Shown: positions 48,389-57,086, counted from the first letter of the stretch. The stretch is 64,000 nt of DNA from CAVWSM01 sp963757805 (GCA_963757805.1 CAVWSM010000006.1:806001-870000), one strand, 5' to 3'. The notes: generated by a model from the letters alone, not told the origin. Made by a program: numbers and translations.

Positions 48389-48417
48389 GGACCCATCTTG
48401 CCGGTTCGTGCCGACAG

Positions 48418-49434
48418 CTAGGCCACCACGGGCACGGATCTGGCAGGCGTCCGGTACTTCGCGACGTATTCGTCGAAGTTCCAAGAGGCCAGGAACTTGG
48501 TTGCGGCCGCGCGACCGCTCTGGAACAGCCGCTCCTGCTGCGCGGCCGTGAGGTCGAACGAGGTGGCACTGATCCCGAACGTATCGACGAAGATCGTCCG
48601 CGCACACACGTCCGGCCGGTCGATGTGCATCCCGTCGTACCAGGACGTCATCGTGGCGATCATGGCCAGCGTCAGCGAGAGCGGGCCGTTGGTGACCTTG
48701 GGGATGCGACGCGCGGACGGCCGGGACGACAGCTTGATGCCGAATGTGGGCCAGCGCGGAGCTGCGCTGTCGCTGCGGTCGAACACCTCGACCGGGAAGT
48801 TGGAGAGCATGCCTCCGTCGACGAGTGTCGACCGTCTCACCGCGTTGTCGCGATCGACGGCGTGCTCGAGATAGACCGGCTCGAAGAAGAACGGGATCGA
48901 CATCGAGGCACGCACGGCGTCCACGACCGACTGCTCGGCGGCCGCGAGGCCGTACACGGACTTGTAGTGCCAGGGCAGCCGTACGACGCGGCGCAGCGAG
49001 ACGTCCGAGGCCATGACGACCAGGCGGTAGCGCTCGTGCTCGGCCAGAGTGCTTGCCGGATCGGCTGGAAGTCTGAGCCCGGCAAACGTCTCACGGCCGT
49101 CGGGCAGCTGCTCGCGCAGCCACTGCTTGAAGTACTTCCCCTCGTAGATCCCCTGGTCGCCGAGCAGCGAGACGCCATTGCCCAGCAGCGGAATCCGATC
49201 GAGGAGCGACCGGTCTTGGAACTTTCGAAAGTCCGTCGCCTTCATGATCTCGTACATCTGCTCGGCGGTCTTACCGGCTGCGAGCAGCGCCCCGACGATC
49301 GACCCGGCCGACGTGCCGGCGATCCGCGGGAACGCGTACCCGTGTTCTTCGAGCACCGACACGGCGCCGACCAGGGCGATGCCCTTGACGCCGCCGCCTT
49401 CCAGGACAAGGTCGGCCTTCAACTTCGCAGTCAT
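48418..49434 (-). CDS. Patatin-like phospholipase
   Basis: The 338-residue protein has the complete patatin active site: oxyanion GGGVKGIALVGAV near residue 12, nucleophile elbow GTSAGS near 40 and the catalytic Asp in LVDGGMLSNFPVEVFD near 200. It is an acyl hydrolase of membrane lipids; no signal peptide, so intracellular or exported by another route. It is 30 bases upstream of ligA on the same strand and downstream of the class V PLP enzyme. Confidence 0.92.
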   Translation of the reverse strand: MTAKLKADLVLEGGGVKGIALVGAVSVLEEHGYAFPRIAGTSAGSIVGALLAAGKTAEQMYEIMKATDFRKFQDRSLLDRIPLLGNGVSLLGDQGIYEGKYFKQWLREQLPDGRETFAGLRLPADPASTLAEHERYRLVVMASDVSLRRVVRLPWHYKSVYGLAAAEQSVVDAVRASMSIPFFFEPVYLEHAVDRDNAVRRSTLVDGGMLSNFPVEVFDRSDSAAPRWPTFGIKLSSRPSARRIPKVTNGPLSLTLAMIATMTSWYDGMHIDRPDVCARTIFVDTFGISATSFDLTAAQQERLFQSGRAAATKFLASWNFDEYVAKYRTPARSVPVVA

Positions 49435-49498
49435 GGCTCACTCCCCCGCTCACGACGAAGAGCGGTGGATGGCGCGCCTGATACAGCTAGAGCCGAGC

Positions 49499-51202
49499 TC
49501 AGCGCATGGACTCGGCGGGCAGGTCAAACCAGCGCAGCTGCTCGAAGTCGCTGCTGACGCCCGGCGGGTGCTCGTCGAAGGGCGGCTCGCGCTTGATGTC
49601 CGCGAACAAGCGTCGAGCCTCCTCCAGGTACCCCGCGAGCGCGGTCTCGGGGGCGCGTTCATGGTGACGCGGATAGCTCAGCCGGCCCAGGTGGTCGTAC
49701 GAGACCTGATCGAGACGCAGCGGCGGCTCGGGGTGACCGAGCCGGTTCCGCCAGAGCCCGGTGGCCGGGTCGAAGTGGTAGTCGAGAAGCAGCTTCCACC
49801 CTTGGGTGGCCACGAGGTTTACGGCCTCGATGATGTAGTCGCAGACGGCGTCGGAGATGAAGTAGTTGAAGTTGACCCGTGTCCATCCCGGCTTGATGCC
49901 CTCGCACCCGTGGACGACCTCGCGTTCGTAGGCGTGCGAGCGCTCGATGTCGATGCCGAGCAGCGTGTGCCCGTAGGGACCAGCACACGAGCAGCCACCG
50001 CGACACTGGATGCCGAACAGGTCGTTGAGCACTGCGACGACGAAGTTGTGGTGCAGGTAGTGGCCATCCGGGCGGTGCACGACGAAGGATACGATCGAGA
50101 GCCGCTCGGCCTCCAAGTTGCCGAGGATCTCGATGTTGGGGTTAGTACGCCATGACGTGACGGCCCGGCGGAGGAACCGCTCCTCCTGCGCTCGGATTAC
50201 GTCGACGCTGACGGCGAGCTTGAGCTGGAACACCAGGCCGGCTCTGATCGACTCGATGATGGCTGGGGTGCCGCCTTCTTCGCGATGCACCGGGTCTTCG
50301 AGGTAGCGGTGTTCGGCCGAGTTGACGTAGGTGACGGTCCCGCCACCGGGGACGGTTGGGACACGGTTGTGTACGAGCGGGCGCTGCACCACAAGCACCC
50401 CCGGTGTCCCGGGACCGCCGACGAACTTGTGCGGCGAGATGAAGATGGCGTCCTTGTAGGCAAGTGGGTCGCCGGGCGGTCGCATCTCGAGGTCGACGTA
50501 CGGCGCCGCGGCGGCGAAGTCCCAGAAGGACAGGGCACCGTGCTGATGCAGGAGGGCTGCGATGCGGTAGGTGTTGGAGACGATGCCGGTCACGTTTGAG
50601 GCCGCCGAGAATGACCCGATGCGCAACGGTCGCTCGGCGAACTCGATCAGCCGTTTCTCCAGCATGTCGAGGTCGATGTGCCCGTCGCGGTCCTCGGGTA
50701 TCCGTACGACATCGGCGATTGACTCGCGCCAGGGCAGCTCGTTGGAGTGGTGTTCGAACGGCCCGACGAACACCACCGGGCGCTCATCGAGTGGAATCTG
50801 ATCAACGAGGTGGTAAGCATCGTCGAGGGCGGACGGGATGCGTAGACCGAGGATGCTGATCAGCTTGTCGATCGCGCCGGTGGAGCCCGATCCGCAAAAG
50901 ATGACGAGCGCGTCGTCGTCGCCGCCAACGGCGTCGCGGATGATGCGTCGAGCATCCTCGCGGAGGCGCGTCGTCTGCAGACCGGTGCCGGAGCTTTCCG
51001 TGTGAGTGTTGGCATAGCGGGGCAGCACCTCGTCGCGGATGAAGTCCTCGATGAAGTCGAGCGCCCGCCCCGACGCGGTGTAGTCGGCGTAGGTGACGCG
51101 GCGCGGACCGTAGGGCCCCGTCATGACCTGGTCGTCGCCGATCACTCCGGCACGAATCCGCTCAATCAAGGCATTGCCCAGCTGCGCTGGCTCCGCCGTC
51201 AT
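49499..51202 (-). CDS. Class V aminotransferase-fold PLP enzyme (SufS/Csd-like, long form)
   Basis: The 567-residue protein has the class V core. GRALDFIEDFIRDEVLPRYANTHTESSGTG lies near the start, FCGSGSTGAIDKLISILG binds the cofactor phosphate, and the PLP lysine is in DAIFISPHKFVGGPGTPGVLVV near residue 265. IQCRGGCSCAGPYGHTLLGID near 405 holds several Cys, but in a CRGGCSCAGP context unlike the usual cysteine desulfurase loop. It is about 170 residues longer than IscS, with an extra C-terminal part (WKLLLDYHFDPATGLWRNRLGHPEPPL). Similar long members are annotated only by fold, so desulfurase, lyase or transaminase activity is open. Confidence 0.85.
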   Translation of the reverse strand: MTAEPAQLGNALIERIRAGVIGDDQVMTGPYGPRRVTYADYTASGRALDFIEDFIRDEVLPRYANTHTESSGTGLQTTRLREDARRIIRDAVGGDDDALVIFCGSGSTGAIDKLISILGLRIPSALDDAYHLVDQIPLDERPVVFVGPFEHHSNELPWRESIADVVRIPEDRDGHIDLDMLEKRLIEFAERPLRIGSFSAASNVTGIVSNTYRIAALLHQHGALSFWDFAAAAPYVDLEMRPPGDPLAYKDAIFISPHKFVGGPGTPGVLVVQRPLVHNRVPTVPGGGTVTYVNSAEHRYLEDPVHREEGGTPAIIESIRAGLVFQLKLAVSVDVIRAQEERFLRRAVTSWRTNPNIEILGNLEAERLSIVSFVVHRPDGHYLHHNFVVAVLNDLFGIQCRGGCSCAGPYGHTLLGIDIERSHAYEREVVHGCEGIKPGWTRVNFNYFISDAVCDYIIEAVNLVATQGWKLLLDYHFDPATGLWRNRLGHPEPPLRLDQVSYDHLGRLSYPRHHERAPETALAGYLEEARRLFADIKREPPFDEHPPGVSSDFEQLRWFDLPAESMR

Positions 51203-51307
51203 GTCCGGGATGGTAGACCCGAAACCAGGTGTTCATTGGGTTGTCGGCGGGTTGACGGCGTGCCGTTGCCGGGTAGGCAGGGTTAGCGCCGCGATAATGC
51301 AGACATG

Positions 51308-51343
51308 GGAAAGGCCCCTCCAAGTATGAGTTGGAGGGGCCTT
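51308..51343. terminator. Strong symmetric terminator hairpin
   Basis: AAAGGCCCCTCCAA and TTGGAGGGGCCTTT pair over 14 bases around a 7-base loop, giving an A-tract/U-tract on both strands. On the minus strand it ends whatever comes from the core-MetE side about 105 bases before the class V enzyme gene. Confidence 0.8.
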
Positions 51344-51626
51344 TCAGCCACGCGTCACCTGCAGTCTCCGATTGCTCGGCCACCCGGTTCGGCGAGGCAC
51401 GTTGCCAATCCTGGTGACCTCGAGAACTCCGGTTGCCCGATGCCCTCGTGCTCTGGATTTCTCCTGAGCTCGGTCTCCGTTCCTGGCGACGTGAACGCAT
51501 TTCTAATCGACGGGGCGGGCGTCGCGCAAGAGCCGAGCCATAGGATTTCCATGATTCTTTTCAGGCGTCGGGGATGTCCACAGAAACACGGTGGTTGCCC
51601 CCAGACTTGGCGAGTTACCCACCGCG
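51344..51626. other. Unassigned intergenic stretch between core metE and the terminator
   Basis: About 280 bases of lower GC than the surroundings, with no frame that looks like a protein. A 12-codon frame (MARLLRDARPVD, minus strand) and several short complementary segments occur, and the strong hairpin at 51308-51343 closes the region on the minus strand. It could be a 3' UTR, a leader or a small RNA. I could not match it to a SAM, cobalamin, T-box, tmRNA, RNase P or 6C RNA pattern. Confidence 0.4.
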
Positions 51627-52631
51627 TTATCCACCGGAGCCGGCGAGTTTGCGGCCGGCCTCGCGCACCAGCCGCAACGCGTGGCGGGTCCACACAGCGT
51701 CGGCCCCGGCCAGCCCGCACGCGGGCGTGACGACGGTCTGCGTCGCGGCGCGCCCCTCGTCGAAGCCCAGCCGCTGCCAAAACCCAGACACCCGCCTGGC
51801 AACGGCATCGGCGGTCTCGTTGGCCGAACCACCGACCGAGGGAACGGCGCCGACCCAGAGCGCGAGACCGGCGTCCACCCCCTCCGCATAAGAATCCAGC
51901 TCGGCCGCCGCCACGAGCGCCAGGTCGAACGAGACCGCCTGCGCGCCCGCGGCTCGCAGCACACCTATCGGCACAGCGGAGGCGCAGCAGTGCACAACCC
52001 CGTACGCGCCGGCAGCGGCGAACACGGCGCCAATCGCTTGCTCTGCCTCGGGCTGCTGCACGGCGCGAAGCCGGCCGAAGCCGCTCGCCGTGGGCAGCGC
52101 ACCAGCCAGCACCGCCGGCAACGATGGCTCGTCCACCTGCAGCAGGACCGTAGCGTCGGCGAGTCGCCGCCGGACCTCGGCAACATGCACCGCGACACCT
52201 TCGGCAAGCGACTGCGCCAGGTCGCGGCGGGCACCGTGGTCGGCGAGGACGCGGTCGCCGCGAGGCCGTTCCAGCGATGCCGCCAACGTCATCGGCCCGG
52301 CCACCTGCACCTTGAACGGCCCAGCAAGGCCGGCGCCGATCTCCTCGACGGCGTCGAGGTCGTGGCGCAGGAAGGACACCGCGCGTCGTGAGTCACGGCC
52401 GGGGCGGTCGGTCACCCGCCACCCCGCGGGTTGCAGGTCGACCGCGATGTCGACGAGCAGCCCCGCCGTACGGCCAATCATGTCGGCGCCTGCCCCACGG
52501 GCCGGCAGCTCCGGCAGGTGCGGCAGGTCGGGCAGCTCCCCGAACACGAGCCGCGCCGCCTCCATCGGATCCTCGAGCGGCAGCGAGCCCACTCCGGTCG
52601 CGGCGCCGGGCGCCCATGGCTGGTCAGTCAT
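51627..52631 (-). CDS. Core MetE-like cobalamin-independent methionine synthase/methyltransferase
   Basis: The 334-residue protein equals only the C-terminal catalytic barrel of MetE. GAATGVGSLPLEDPMEAARLVFGELPDLPHLPELP is at the start, and LLQVDEPSLPAVLAGAL is the substrate Asp-Glu segment. The zinc ligands appear as YGVVHCCASAVP (HxC) and VVTPACGLAG (distal Cys). Lacking the N-terminal folate-binding half, it resembles archaeal core MetE enzymes, which take the methyl group from a corrinoid protein rather than polyglutamylated folate; the donor here is unknown. The gene is divergent from the ferredoxin-NADP reductase gene with a 59-base spacer. Confidence 0.87.
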   Translation of the reverse strand: MTDQPWAPGAATGVGSLPLEDPMEAARLVFGELPDLPHLPELPARGAGADMIGRTAGLLVDIAVDLQPAGWRVTDRPGRDSRRAVSFLRHDLDAVEEIGAGLAGPFKVQVAGPMTLAASLERPRGDRVLADHGARRDLAQSLAEGVAVHVAEVRRRLADATVLLQVDEPSLPAVLAGALPTASGFGRLRAVQQPEAEQAIGAVFAAAGAYGVVHCCASAVPIGVLRAAGAQAVSFDLALVAAAELDSYAEGVDAGLALWVGAVPSVGGSANETADAVARRVSGFWQRLGFDEGRAATQTVVTPACGLAGADAVWTRHALRLVREAGRKLAGSGG

Positions 52632-52690
52632 CGCTTCGTGAGGATATGTGCACGGGTCGGGCAGCGGCAGGATGAGTCAGGATAGGTGCC

Positions 52691-53668
52691 ATGACCGAGA
52701 AGGTCGACCTGCTCGTCGTGGGTGCTGGCCCGGCCGGTCTTTACGCTGCCTACTACGCGGGGTTCCGTGGCCTTTCGGTCGCGGTGATGGACTCGTTGCC
52801 CGAGCTCGGCGGGCAGGTGAGCGCCCTCTACCCGGAGAAGCTCATCTACGACGTCGCCGGCTTTCCGGCGATCAAGGGGCAGGATCTCGTCGACGCGCTG
52901 GCCGAGCAGGCGGCCACGGCAAACCCGACCTACGTGCTGGGCCACCGGGCCGAGCACCTCACCGTCACCGTCAACCATGTCGATGTCACGACCCACCGCA
53001 ACCACGTCGTCAGCGCCAAGGCGGTCATCATCACCGGTGGCATCGGGACCTTCGAACCACGTCCGCTGCCCGACGGGCAGGCCTTCGAGAACCGCGGCCT
53101 GATGTACTTCGTGCCGCGGCTCGACGAGCTCGCCGGCCAGGACGTTCTCATCGTCGGCGGTGGCGACTCGGCCTTCGACTGGGCGCAGAGCCTCGAGCCG
53201 CGGGCGCGCTCGGTGACGCTGATCCACCGGCGGACGGCGTTTCGCGCACACAAGGCCACGGTCGATGCAGTGCTGGGGTCGTCGGTGCGGGTGCTGACGC
53301 CGTACGAGGTCGCCCGCATCGTCGGTGACGGCACCGTCAACGCGGTCGAGATCTTCCACAACGTCACGCAGGAACGCGAGACGCTCGATGTGCAGGCTGT
53401 GGTTGCGGCGCTGGGGTTCAAGGCCGACCTCGGGCCGTTCACGACCTGGGGATTGGCGCAGGAGAAGCGGCACATCGTGGTCGACACTGCGATGCGTACG
53501 TCGCTGTCGCGGGTGTTCGCCGCAGGCGACATCGTCACGTACGACGGCAAGGTCAAGCTCATCAGCGTCGGCTTCGGCGAGGCCGCGACGGCAGTCAACA
53601 ATGCGGCGGTCGCTATCGACCCCTCGGCGCACGTGTTTCCGGGCCATTCGTCAGGCGGAAGCGCCTGA
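52691..53668 (+). CDS. Ferredoxin/flavodoxin-NADP reductase, thioredoxin-reductase-like type
   Basis: The 325-residue flavoprotein has the FAD loop GAGPAGLYAAYYAGFRG near residue 11, LGGQVSALYPEKLIYDVAGFPAIKGQDLVD and the NADP loop VLIVGGGDSAFDWAQSL near 152. The closing FAD motif is SRVFAAGDIVTYDGKVKLISVGFGEAATAVNNA. There is no redox CxxC of thioredoxin reductase, and YPEKLIYDVAGFP is characteristic of the YumC-type FNR. It passes electrons between NADPH and ferredoxin in the cytoplasm. Confidence 0.93.
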   Translation: MTEKVDLLVVGAGPAGLYAAYYAGFRGLSVAVMDSLPELGGQVSALYPEKLIYDVAGFPAIKGQDLVDALAEQAATANPTYVLGHRAEHLTVTVNHVDVTTHRNHVVSAKAVIITGGIGTFEPRPLPDGQAFENRGLMYFVPRLDELAGQDVLIVGGGDSAFDWAQSLEPRARSVTLIHRRTAFRAHKATVDAVLGSSVRVLTPYEVARIVGDGTVNAVEIFHNVTQERETLDVQAVVAALGFKADLGPFTTWGLAQEKRHIVVDTAMRTSLSRVFAAGDIVTYDGKVKLISVGFGEAATAVNNAAVAIDPSAHVFPGHSSGGSA

Positions 53669-53676
53669 GTCGGGGC

Positions 53677-54162
53677 CTAGTACTCCGCGCGACCGGGGTG
53701 CGCCGACCAGGCGTCGAACGGCGCGTTGTCGTGGGGTAGCGGAAGCTGTTGCACCAGTGGCACTGCCCAGCCCTCCCGCGGTTTCGCGAGCATCTCGTAG
53801 AACAGCTCGTCATCAAACCCCGCCGCCGCAGCCTGGGCGTGGTCGGCGGCGAAGACGACGCGGTCGACCCGCGCCCACATCGCTGCCGTCAGGCACATCG
53901 GGCACGGCTCGCAGGAGGAATAGAGCACGCAGCCGGACAGGTCGTGCGTCTGCAGCACCTTGCATGCTTCCCGGATCGCGATCATCTCGGCGTGCGCGGT
54001 CGGGTCGAGGTCACGGATAACGCGGTTGGCTGCCTCCGCGATCCCCTTTCCGTCCCTGACCACCACCGAGCCGAACGGCCCCCCGTCGAGGGACACGTTG
54101 TGCGCCGCCAGCTCAACCGCGCGGTTGAGCCAGCGCCTGTCGTCGTCATTGCCGACCACCAT
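53677..54162 (-). CDS. Cytidine/deoxycytidylate-deaminase-fold nucleoside deaminase (guanine deaminase-like)
   Basis: The 161-residue protein has the zinc site THAEMIAIREACK (HAE) and SSCEPCPMCLTAAMWA (PCxxC). It lacks the tRNA-binding features of TadA. The end FDDELFYEMLAKPREGWAVPLVQQLPL resembles GuaD guanine deaminases, which open guanine to xanthine, with a conserved closing segment ahead of the C-terminus. It converges on the reductase gene with 8 bases between. Confidence 0.87.
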   Translation of the reverse strand: MVVGNDDDRRWLNRAVELAAHNVSLDGGPFGSVVVRDGKGIAEAANRVIRDLDPTAHAEMIAIREACKVLQTHDLSGCVLYSSCEPCPMCLTAAMWARVDRVVFAADHAQAAAAGFDDELFYEMLAKPREGWAVPLVQQLPLPHDNAPFDAWSAHPGRAEY

Positions 54163-54207
54163 GAACCCGACGGTAGCGTCAACTGCGGGATCGAGCCCGC
54201 CTAGGCG

Positions 54208-54726
54208 CTAACCCTTCCTGCCGTCTAGCAGCTCCCGGATGACGTCCAGCTGACCGAGGTGCCGAGCGGTCTCCTCCAGCATGTGGAGCAACATCCACCG
54301 CAGCGTGGAGCCGGCAGCGGCGTAGTCGGGGTGCTTGCCGAGCTCGTCCAGCGGGTGCGCCGCGATGATCTCGTTGGAGACAGCGCATTGCATCTCGTAG
54401 TCCGCAAGGAGCTGGTCGAGCGCGATCCCCTCGACCCTCATGTCGGAGTCGTCGGGCCCCTCGTCGAATCGCGGCCCGACGGCCGGCCGCCCGAGGAAAA
54501 GCACTTCGAACCAGCCGTGCTCAACCCAACGGAGGTGGGAGACGACGCCCGCCATTGTCATCAGCGGCGACGTGGGAAGGACGGATCGATGAGTGTCTGC
54601 GTCGAACGACCCTTCGCACTTCCAGTGCACGAGCGCACGCTGCATGTCCAGCCAGCCGACCAACTGCGTTCGCTCGTCGGCAACGAACGGTGGGCGGTCC
54701 GTGGAGAGGGTCACGCGCGCAGACAC
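54208..54726 (-). CDS. DinB-family (DUF664) putative thiol-dependent transferase
   Basis: The 172-residue four-helix protein has the DUF664 pattern: ERTQLVGWLDMQRALVHWKCEG, PLMTMAGVVSHLRWVEHGWFE with the first metal His, and STLRWMLLHMLEETARHLGQLDVIRELLDG with the HxxxxxxRHxGQxD motif that supplies the other metal ligands. DUF664/DinB members in actinobacteria often use mycothiol for detoxification; the substrate is unknown. It sits 6 bases upstream of the mnmA stop on the same strand side. Confidence 0.9.
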   Translation of the reverse strand: MSARVTLSTDRPPFVADERTQLVGWLDMQRALVHWKCEGSFDADTHRSVLPTSPLMTMAGVVSHLRWVEHGWFEVLFLGRPAVGPRFDEGPDDSDMRVEGIALDQLLADYEMQCAVSNEIIAAHPLDELGKHPDYAAAGSTLRWMLLHMLEETARHLGQLDVIRELLDGRKG

Positions 54727-54732
54727 TAGCGG

Positions 54733-55821
54733 TCAGGAAGCGCGGCGGACCGCCGAAGTCCTGTCGATCGTGGCCGAGCCGACGACCCGGGAGCCGTCGT
54801 AGAGCACGACAGCCTGTCCCGGCGCCACGCCACGCAACGGCTCATCGAGCTCGACGTGGACTATGTCGCCATCGGATTTGGCACGGGCAGCGACAGGCTC
54901 ACCATGCGCTCGCACTTGGGCGGTGCAACGCAGCTCGGACGCGGGCTCTTGGCCGCACCATCGCGGCGATGTGCCAACAAGGGTGGTGACCTCGAGCCGT
55001 GGGGCGGCTCCGACCGTGACGGTGCGCGTCACCGGTGAGATGTCGAGCACGTAGCGCGGCTTGCCGTCGGACGCGGGCGTGCCGATGCGCAGGCCCTTGC
55101 GCTGGCCGACTGTGAAGCCGAAGGTGCCGTCGTGCTCGCCGAGCTGTGCACCCGACTCGTCGACGATCTGACCGGGGGCCGCGCCCAGCCGGTCACGCAG
55201 GAAACCGGCCGTGTCACCGTCGGCGATGAAGCAGATGTCGTGGCTGTCGGGCTTGCGGGCAACGGCCAGCCCGCGCCGCGCTGCTTCGTCCCGTACATCC
55301 GCCTTGTGGCTGACGCCGAGCGGGAACTCGGCGTGCGCGAGCTGCTCGCGCGTGAGCACGCCGAGGACGTACGACTGATCCTTGTCCGGGTCGACGGCAC
55401 GGTGCAGCTCCCGACCGTGCGGGCCCTCGACGACGTGCGCGTAGTGGCCCGTGGCGACGGCGTCGAACCCGAGCGCAAGCGCGCGGTCGAGCACGGCGGC
55501 GAACTTGATGCGCTCGTTGCAGCGCAGGCACGGGTTGGGCGTGCGACCGGCGGCGTACTCGGCGACGAAGTCGTCGACCACGTCGGCGCGAAATCGCTCG
55601 GCGAGATCCCATATGTAGAACGGGATCCCGAGCACGTCGGCGGCGCGGCGTGCGTCGCGCGAGTCTTCGATCGTGCAGCAGCCGCGAGCGCCGCTGCGGA
55701 ACGACTGCGGGTTGCTCGACAGTGCCAGGTGGACGCCGACGACGTCATGCCCGGCGTCGACCATGCGTGCAGCCGCAACTGCGGAGTCGACGCCACCCGA
55801 CATCGCTGCCAGGACGCGCAT
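54733..55821 (-). CDS. mnmA: tRNA-specific 2-thiouridylase
   Basis: The 362-residue enzyme thiolates the wobble uridine of tRNAs for Lys, Glu and Gln. The ATP pyrophosphatase loop LAAMSGGVDSAVAAARM is near residue 5. The first catalytic Cys is in TPNCPLC-like form here as TPNPCLRCNERIKF near 100, followed by GHYAHV, and the second Cys is in PDSHDICFIADGDTAGFL near 198. The start at 55821 is directly before the loop. The adjacent cysteine desulfurase gene, whose stop lies 2 bases before this start, supplies the sulfur. Confidence 0.95.
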   Translation of the reverse strand: MRVLAAMSGGVDSAVAAARMVDAGHDVVGVHLALSSNPQSFRSGARGCCTIEDSRDARRAADVLGIPFYIWDLAERFRADVVDDFVAEYAAGRTPNPCLRCNERIKFAAVLDRALALGFDAVATGHYAHVVEGPHGRELHRAVDPDKDQSYVLGVLTREQLAHAEFPLGVSHKADVRDEAARRGLAVARKPDSHDICFIADGDTAGFLRDRLGAAPGQIVDESGAQLGEHDGTFGFTVGQRKGLRIGTPASDGKPRYVLDISPVTRTVTVGAAPRLEVTTLVGTSPRWCGQEPASELRCTAQVRAHGEPVAARAKSDGDIVHVELDEPLRGVAPGQAVVLYDGSRVVGSATIDRTSAVRRAS

Positions 55822-55823
55822 CG

Positions 55824-57008
55824 TCAGCTCACCCCCGCGACGTTGACTAGACCAGCGGCGCGGGCGCGCTCGACGACCGGGCCGATGTGTGTGGCGACCG
55901 CGTCGATGTCGGCGTCGGTGGTCGTGTGTCCGAGGGAGAAGCGGAGCGACGCACGCACCAGGGACTCGTCGACCCCCATGGCCATTAGGACGTGGGAGGG
56001 CTCGGCAACGCCCGCCGCGCAAGCTGCGCCGGTGGAGCAGTCGATGCCCAGGCTGTCGAGCAGGAGGAGCAGGCTGTCGCCCTCGCAGCCGGGGAAGGAC
56101 AGGTGCGCGATGCCAGGCAGCCCGGCCGGGTCGCCGTTGCGTACGGCATCCGGCACCTCGCGCTGGACGGTGTCGACAAGCCGGTCGCGCAACCGCGTTA
56201 GACGTACGACCTCGGCGGCGCGGCGCTCCTCGGCCATGGTCACGGCAAGCCCGAGCCCGGTGATCGCCGCCGTGTCGAGGGTGCCGGAGCGGACGTCGCG
56301 CTCCTGACCGCCGCCGTGCATGACGGGTACGAGCGGCGCGTCCCGGCGCGCGAGAAGAGCACCGACTCCGATCGTCGCGCCGATCTTGTGCCCGGACAGG
56401 GCAAGCGTGTCGAGACCACTGGCGGCGAAGTCGATCGACAGCTGGCCGACGGCCTGGACGGCATCGCAGTGCACCGGGATGCCGTGCGCGTGGGCGGCCT
56501 CGACGACCTCAGCGATCGGCTGGACGGTGCCGACCTCGTTGTTGGCCCACATCACGGTGACGAGCGCGATGGTTTCCGGGTCGCGGTCGAGCGCTGCGTT
56601 GAGCGCGTCGAGCCGGACGCGGCCGAGGCGGTCGACCGGCAGCCACTCGACCTCGGCGCCCTCGTGGCTGGCCAGCCACTGCAGGGAGTCCATCACCGCG
56701 TGATGCTCGATGCTGCTGGCGATGATGCGGCGGCGCCGTGGATCGGCCTGCCGGCGGCCCCAGTAGAGGCCCTTGACCGCGAGGTTGTCGGCCTCGGTGC
56801 CGCCGGAGGTGAAGACGACCTCGGTGGGCTGGGCGCCGAGTGCGGCGGCGACCCGCTCGCGTGCCTCCTCGACGTGCAGCCGGGCGGCCCGGCCGGAGGT
56901 GTGCAGCGACGACGGGTTGCCGGTCTCGCGCAGCGCCGACGTGACTGCCGCCACCACCTCCGGAAGGACCGGGGTGGTGGCGGCGTGGTCGAGGTAGGCG
57001 CGCGTCAG
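55824..57008 (-). CDS. Cysteine desulfurase (IscS/NifS type) with apparent CTG start
   Basis: The enzyme moves sulfur from cysteine to a persulfide for tRNA thiolation and cofactors. The expected N-terminus (LTRAYLDHAATTPVLPEVV) is encoded only if translation starts at the CTG at 57006-57008; the first ATG/GTG in frame (56957) would cut off the conserved DHAATTP motif. Further on, TSGGTEADNLAVKG, HCDAVQAVGQLSIDF, the PLP lysine in LSGHKIGATIGVG and the active Cys in GIDCSTGAACAAGVAEPSHVL are intact. A repeat fragment lies 15 bases upstream of the CTG. The gene is transcribed ahead of mnmA. Confidence 0.92.
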   Translation of the reverse strand: MTRAYLDHAATTPVLPEVVAAVTSALRETGNPSSLHTSGRAARLHVEEARERVAAALGAQPTEVVFTSGGTEADNLAVKGLYWGRRQADPRRRRIIASSIEHHAVMDSLQWLASHEGAEVEWLPVDRLGRVRLDALNAALDRDPETIALVTVMWANNEVGTVQPIAEVVEAAHAHGIPVHCDAVQAVGQLSIDFAASGLDTLALSGHKIGATIGVGALLARRDAPLVPVMHGGGQERDVRSGTLDTAAITGLGLAVTMAEERRAAEVVRLTRLRDRLVDTVQREVPDAVRNGDPAGLPGIAHLSFPGCEGDSLLLLLDSLGIDCSTGAACAAGVAEPSHVLMAMGVDESLVRASLRFSLGHTTTDADIDAVATHIGPVVERARAAGLVNVAGVS

Positions 57009-57022
57009 GATCAGACGTGGCC

Positions 57023-57048
57023 GGAATGACCACGTAAGCAGGGGTACC
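57023..57048. repeat. Half copy of palindromic repeat family A (copy 4)
   Basis: GGAATGACCACGTAAGCAGG then GGTACC matches one arm of the repeats at 9895, 26921 and 62343, without the inner hairpin or second arm. It sits between the etfA 3' end and the start of the cysteine desulfurase gene, the only copy in a tandem rather than convergent spacer. Confidence 0.65.
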
Positions 57049-57086
57049 GTGGCCGCGTGGCCAGCGACGCGACCCGCGGACGTCCG

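Noticed and set aside
51503..51541. 12-codon frame MARLLRDARPVD on the minus strand as a leader peptide.
   Set aside because: No run of codons for a related amino acid, no good ribosome binding site and too far from the terminator for classical attenuation.
51560..51640. TTATCCAC and TGTCCACAG resembling DnaA boxes.
   Set aside because: Only one or two weak boxes, no AT-rich unwinding region and no dnaA/dnaN nearby, so not an origin.
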